Shown here piece by piece: positions 5,330 to 6,950 of a DNA stretch of 6,950 nt. The position numbers and the translations under genes are program-made. The stretch is taken from NCBI GenBank assembly GCA_002435545.1, contig DJNB01000232.1, positions 1-6,950 on the forward strand, in the 5' to 3' direction. The notes under the pieces are model-generated. The model was not told the DNA's origin. It worked only from the letters and a program-made list of their open reading frames with translations, and ran no database searches. How positions within the stretch are numbered: position 1 is the stretch's first letter; each line of letters begins with the position of its first letter. The DNA comes from Lachnoclostridium sp. UBA6475. Lineage in GTDB: Bacteria > Bacillota > Clostridia > Lachnospirales > Lachnospiraceae.

Positions 5330-6664
5330 TCACTCCAAACCTCTTACATAATCTTTAAACATCGTTCCCCTTTGCTCATAGGAATCAAACATATCCCAGC
5401 TTGCACATGCGGGTGAAAGCAGGACAGCATCTCCGCTCTCTGCCAGATCATATGCTGCCTGCACTGCCTCTTCCAGAGAATCCACAAACTGATAATCAAA
5501 GAAGCCGCACTCCTTTGCTTCCTGTGCAATGCGTTCTTTGGTCGCTCCCAGAAGAAGAAGGCGCTTTACTTTTCCGTCAAAACTGCGGATCCAGTCACTG
5601 AAACTTCCGCCTTTATCATAACCACCGCCGATCAGGATCGTCGGGCGGTCCATCGACTGGATTCCCTTGATGGCAGCATCCGGGTTTGTTCCCTTCGAAT
5701 CATTGTAGTATTCCACACCATGTATCGTAGTAACGTACTCTACACGATGTTCTACCGGGTGAAAATGTTTTGTCACTTCCACTGCCACGTCATCCGGCAC
5801 CCCCATTTTTTCTACCATAAGAAGGGCTGCCATGATGTTTTCCGCATTGTGATCCCCCGGCAGTTTCGTTTCTTTCTGATTCAAAAGCACCTTGCCATCC
5901 CGGCTGCGGATCAGATTTCCGGAAGCATCTTTGTACATTCCATTGTCAATTTTCTGCCGGCTGCTGAAAAATTCCACCTGACACGGAAGGCTGTCAGCCG
6001 CCTCACGCAGTCTTGCATCTTCATAATTCAGAATGCAGAATTGCTCCTTCGTCTGATTTTTGGTAATAGAAAGTTTTGTCTCCGTATATTTTTCCATCGT
6101 TCCATGACGGTTCAGATGATCCGGCGTAATGTTTAAGATCGCGCTCACTTTCGGACAGAATGTATCGGTGCTTTCCAACTGAAAACTGCTGATCTCTGCC
6201 ACCGTAACGGAATCTTCTGAAGTTTTGTCTGCTTCACTCGTGTATGGATTTCCAATATTTCCCACAACAAATGTTTTGTCATTATATGCTTTCATGATCT
6301 CGCCGACCAAAGTCGTCGTCGTTGTCTTTCCATTGGTTCCGGTGATCGCCATCACACTTCCTTTGTCTACCAGATACCCCAGTTCAATCTCGCCAATGAT
6401 CGGAATATTTTTTGAACGGAAGAAATCTCCGATTTTGTCAAAGACAGGAACGCCGGGACTAAACACAGCCACATCGGTTCCTTCCCATCCTTCTTCTTTA
6501 AATTCACCGGACACAAGTACTTCTGCCTCAATCCCCGGAGCATTCACATCCAATTTCTGATCGTATAAAACCCGCTTTGCGCCAAGTTTTCCAAGCAGTT
6601 CAAGTGCTGCTTTTCCACTCTTTCCATAGCCGATCACGGCTGCCTGTTTTCCTGAAAAATCCAT
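5330..6664 (-). CDS. murD: UDP-N-acetylmuramoyl-L-alanine:D-glutamate ligase
   Basis: MurD is the cytoplasmic ATP-dependent ligase that adds D-glutamate to UDP-MurNAc-L-alanine. The 444-residue product matches the family length. The N-terminal Rossmann-like UDP-binding domain opens with AAVIGYGKSGKAA (8-20). The central ATPase domain has the P-loop TGTNGKTTT (108-116), EISSFQLE (157-164), NITPDHLNRHG (178-188) and YTETK with Lys197, the position of the carbamylated lysine in Mur ligases, then GDHNAEN (270-276). The C-terminal glutamate-binding domain has HRVEY (306-310), NDSKGTNPDA (321-330) and LSPACASWDMFDSYEQRG (416-433). The ATG at 6664 has GGAG about 8 nt upstream. It starts 25 bp after mraY and is followed by ftsW at 7 bp, the classic dcw order. 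No catalytic residue is missing. Confidence 0.98.
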   Translation of the reverse strand: MDFSGKQAAVIGYGKSGKAALELLGKLGAKRVLYDQKLDVNAPGIEAEVLVSGEFKEEGWEGTDVAVFSPGVPVFDKIGDFFRSKNIPIIGEIELGYLVDKGSVMAITGTNGKTTTTTLVGEIMKAYNDKTFVVGNIGNPYTSEADKTSEDSVTVAEISSFQLESTDTFCPKVSAILNITPDHLNRHGTMEKYTETKLSITKNQTKEQFCILNYEDARLREAADSLPCQVEFFSSRQKIDNGMYKDASGNLIRSRDGKVLLNQKETKLPGDHNAENIMAALLMVEKMGVPDDVAVEVTKHFHPVEHRVEYVTTIHGVEYYNDSKGTNPDAAIKGIQSMDRPTILIGGGYDKGGSFSDWIRSFDGKVKRLLLLGATKERIAQEAKECGFFDYQFVDSLEEAVQAAYDLAESGDAVLLSPACASWDMFDSYEQRGTMFKDYVRGLE

Positions 6665-6689
6665 TTTCTTCTCTCCATTCCTGTATTGT

Positions 6690-6950
6690 TTATAATGCCA
6701 TCAAACCAATCAGGCACAAAATGGCTGTAATGATACTAAACGCTGCTACGACCTGTGTTTCGGAAAAACCACTCAATTCAAAATGATGATGGATCGGCGC
6801 CATTTTGAAAATTCGCTTTCCATGGGTCAATTTAAAATATCCAACCTGAATTATAACCGAAAGCACTTCTACCAGATAGATCAGTCCGACAATAACAATA
6901 AATAACGGCATATGAAGCATCAGGGCAATGGATGCCACAAATCCACCAAG
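6690..6950 (-). CDS. mraY: Phospho-N-acetylmuramoyl-pentapeptide-transferase MraY, C-terminal part (5' end outside window)
   Basis: MraY is the integral membrane enzyme that transfers phospho-MurNAc-pentapeptide from UDP to undecaprenyl phosphate, making lipid I. The last 86 codons are present. They begin LGGFVASIAL, which corresponds to the conserved LGGxLGxIA segment, followed by two membrane helices (about 12-38 and 65-84 of this fragment). Between them lie VEVLSVIIQVGYFKLT and the diagnostic MAPIHHHFELSG motif with its three histidines, which are conserved near the active site. The frame is open to the right edge, so the true start is outside. The internal GTG at 6938 is not the start because conserved MraY residues continue upstream of it. 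TAA at 6690-6692 is 25 bp before murD. Confidence 0.96.
   Translation of the reverse strand, partial: LGGFVASIALMLHMPLFIVIVGLIYLVEVLSVIIQVGYFKLTHGKRIFKMAPIHHHFELSGFSETQVVAAFSIITAILCLIGLMAL

Noticed and set aside
6690..6938. Stand-alone 82-residue membrane protein starting at 6938
   Set aside because: The frame continues upstream to the window edge with MraY-like residues, and MAPIHHHFE identifies it as the C-terminus of MraY, so it is a truncated view of a larger gene.

Overview
The window is a minus-strand stretch of the division and cell wall (dcw) cluster of a low-to-moderate GC Gram-positive bacterium. Strong AGGAGG-type ribosome binding sites, the gene order, and the FtsZ, FtsW and MurD sequences point to Clostridia, most likely Lachnospiraceae. 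The family-level guess is an inference from sequence character, not from a search.

Layout in the direction of transcription (high to low coordinates): the 3' end of mraY (lipid I synthesis), murD (adds D-Glu to UDP-MurNAc-L-Ala), ftsW (SEDS septal glycan polymerase), a murA-family gene (first committed step of peptidoglycan precursor synthesis), divIB/ftsQ (divisome scaffold), a 122-bp AT-rich gap with a good promoter candidate, ftsZ (division ring), secG three bases after ftsZ (Sec translocon subunit), a rho-independent terminator, and the start of rnr (RNase R), which runs off the left edge. Two conserved neighbourhoods meet here: dcw (mraY to ftsZ) and the secG-rnr module. The terminator lies between secG and rnr, so secG looks like the last gene of the ftsZ transcript and rnr looks separately expressed.

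The genes form one functional story. MurA and MurD make the cytoplasmic precursor, MraY attaches the MurNAc-pentapeptide to lipid, FtsW polymerises lipid II at the septum, DivIB stabilises the divisome, and FtsZ positions it. SecG helps insert and export envelope proteins.

Start-site corrections: ftsZ and the murA gene use GTG starts backed by ideal Shine-Dalgarno sequences, and divIB most likely starts at an internal ATG at 2845, giving 238 residues, not at the in-frame ATG at 2866.

No mobile element, CRISPR array, tRNA or rRNA was seen, and no gap without a gene exceeds 150 bases. I found no undescribed system. The points worth a second look are modest: a hairpin abutting the rnr ribosome binding site, the ftsZ-secG junction, the absence of murG from its usual slot, a divergent MurA, the ENLSS variant of an FtsW motif, and a tiny reading frame bridging murA and divIB.
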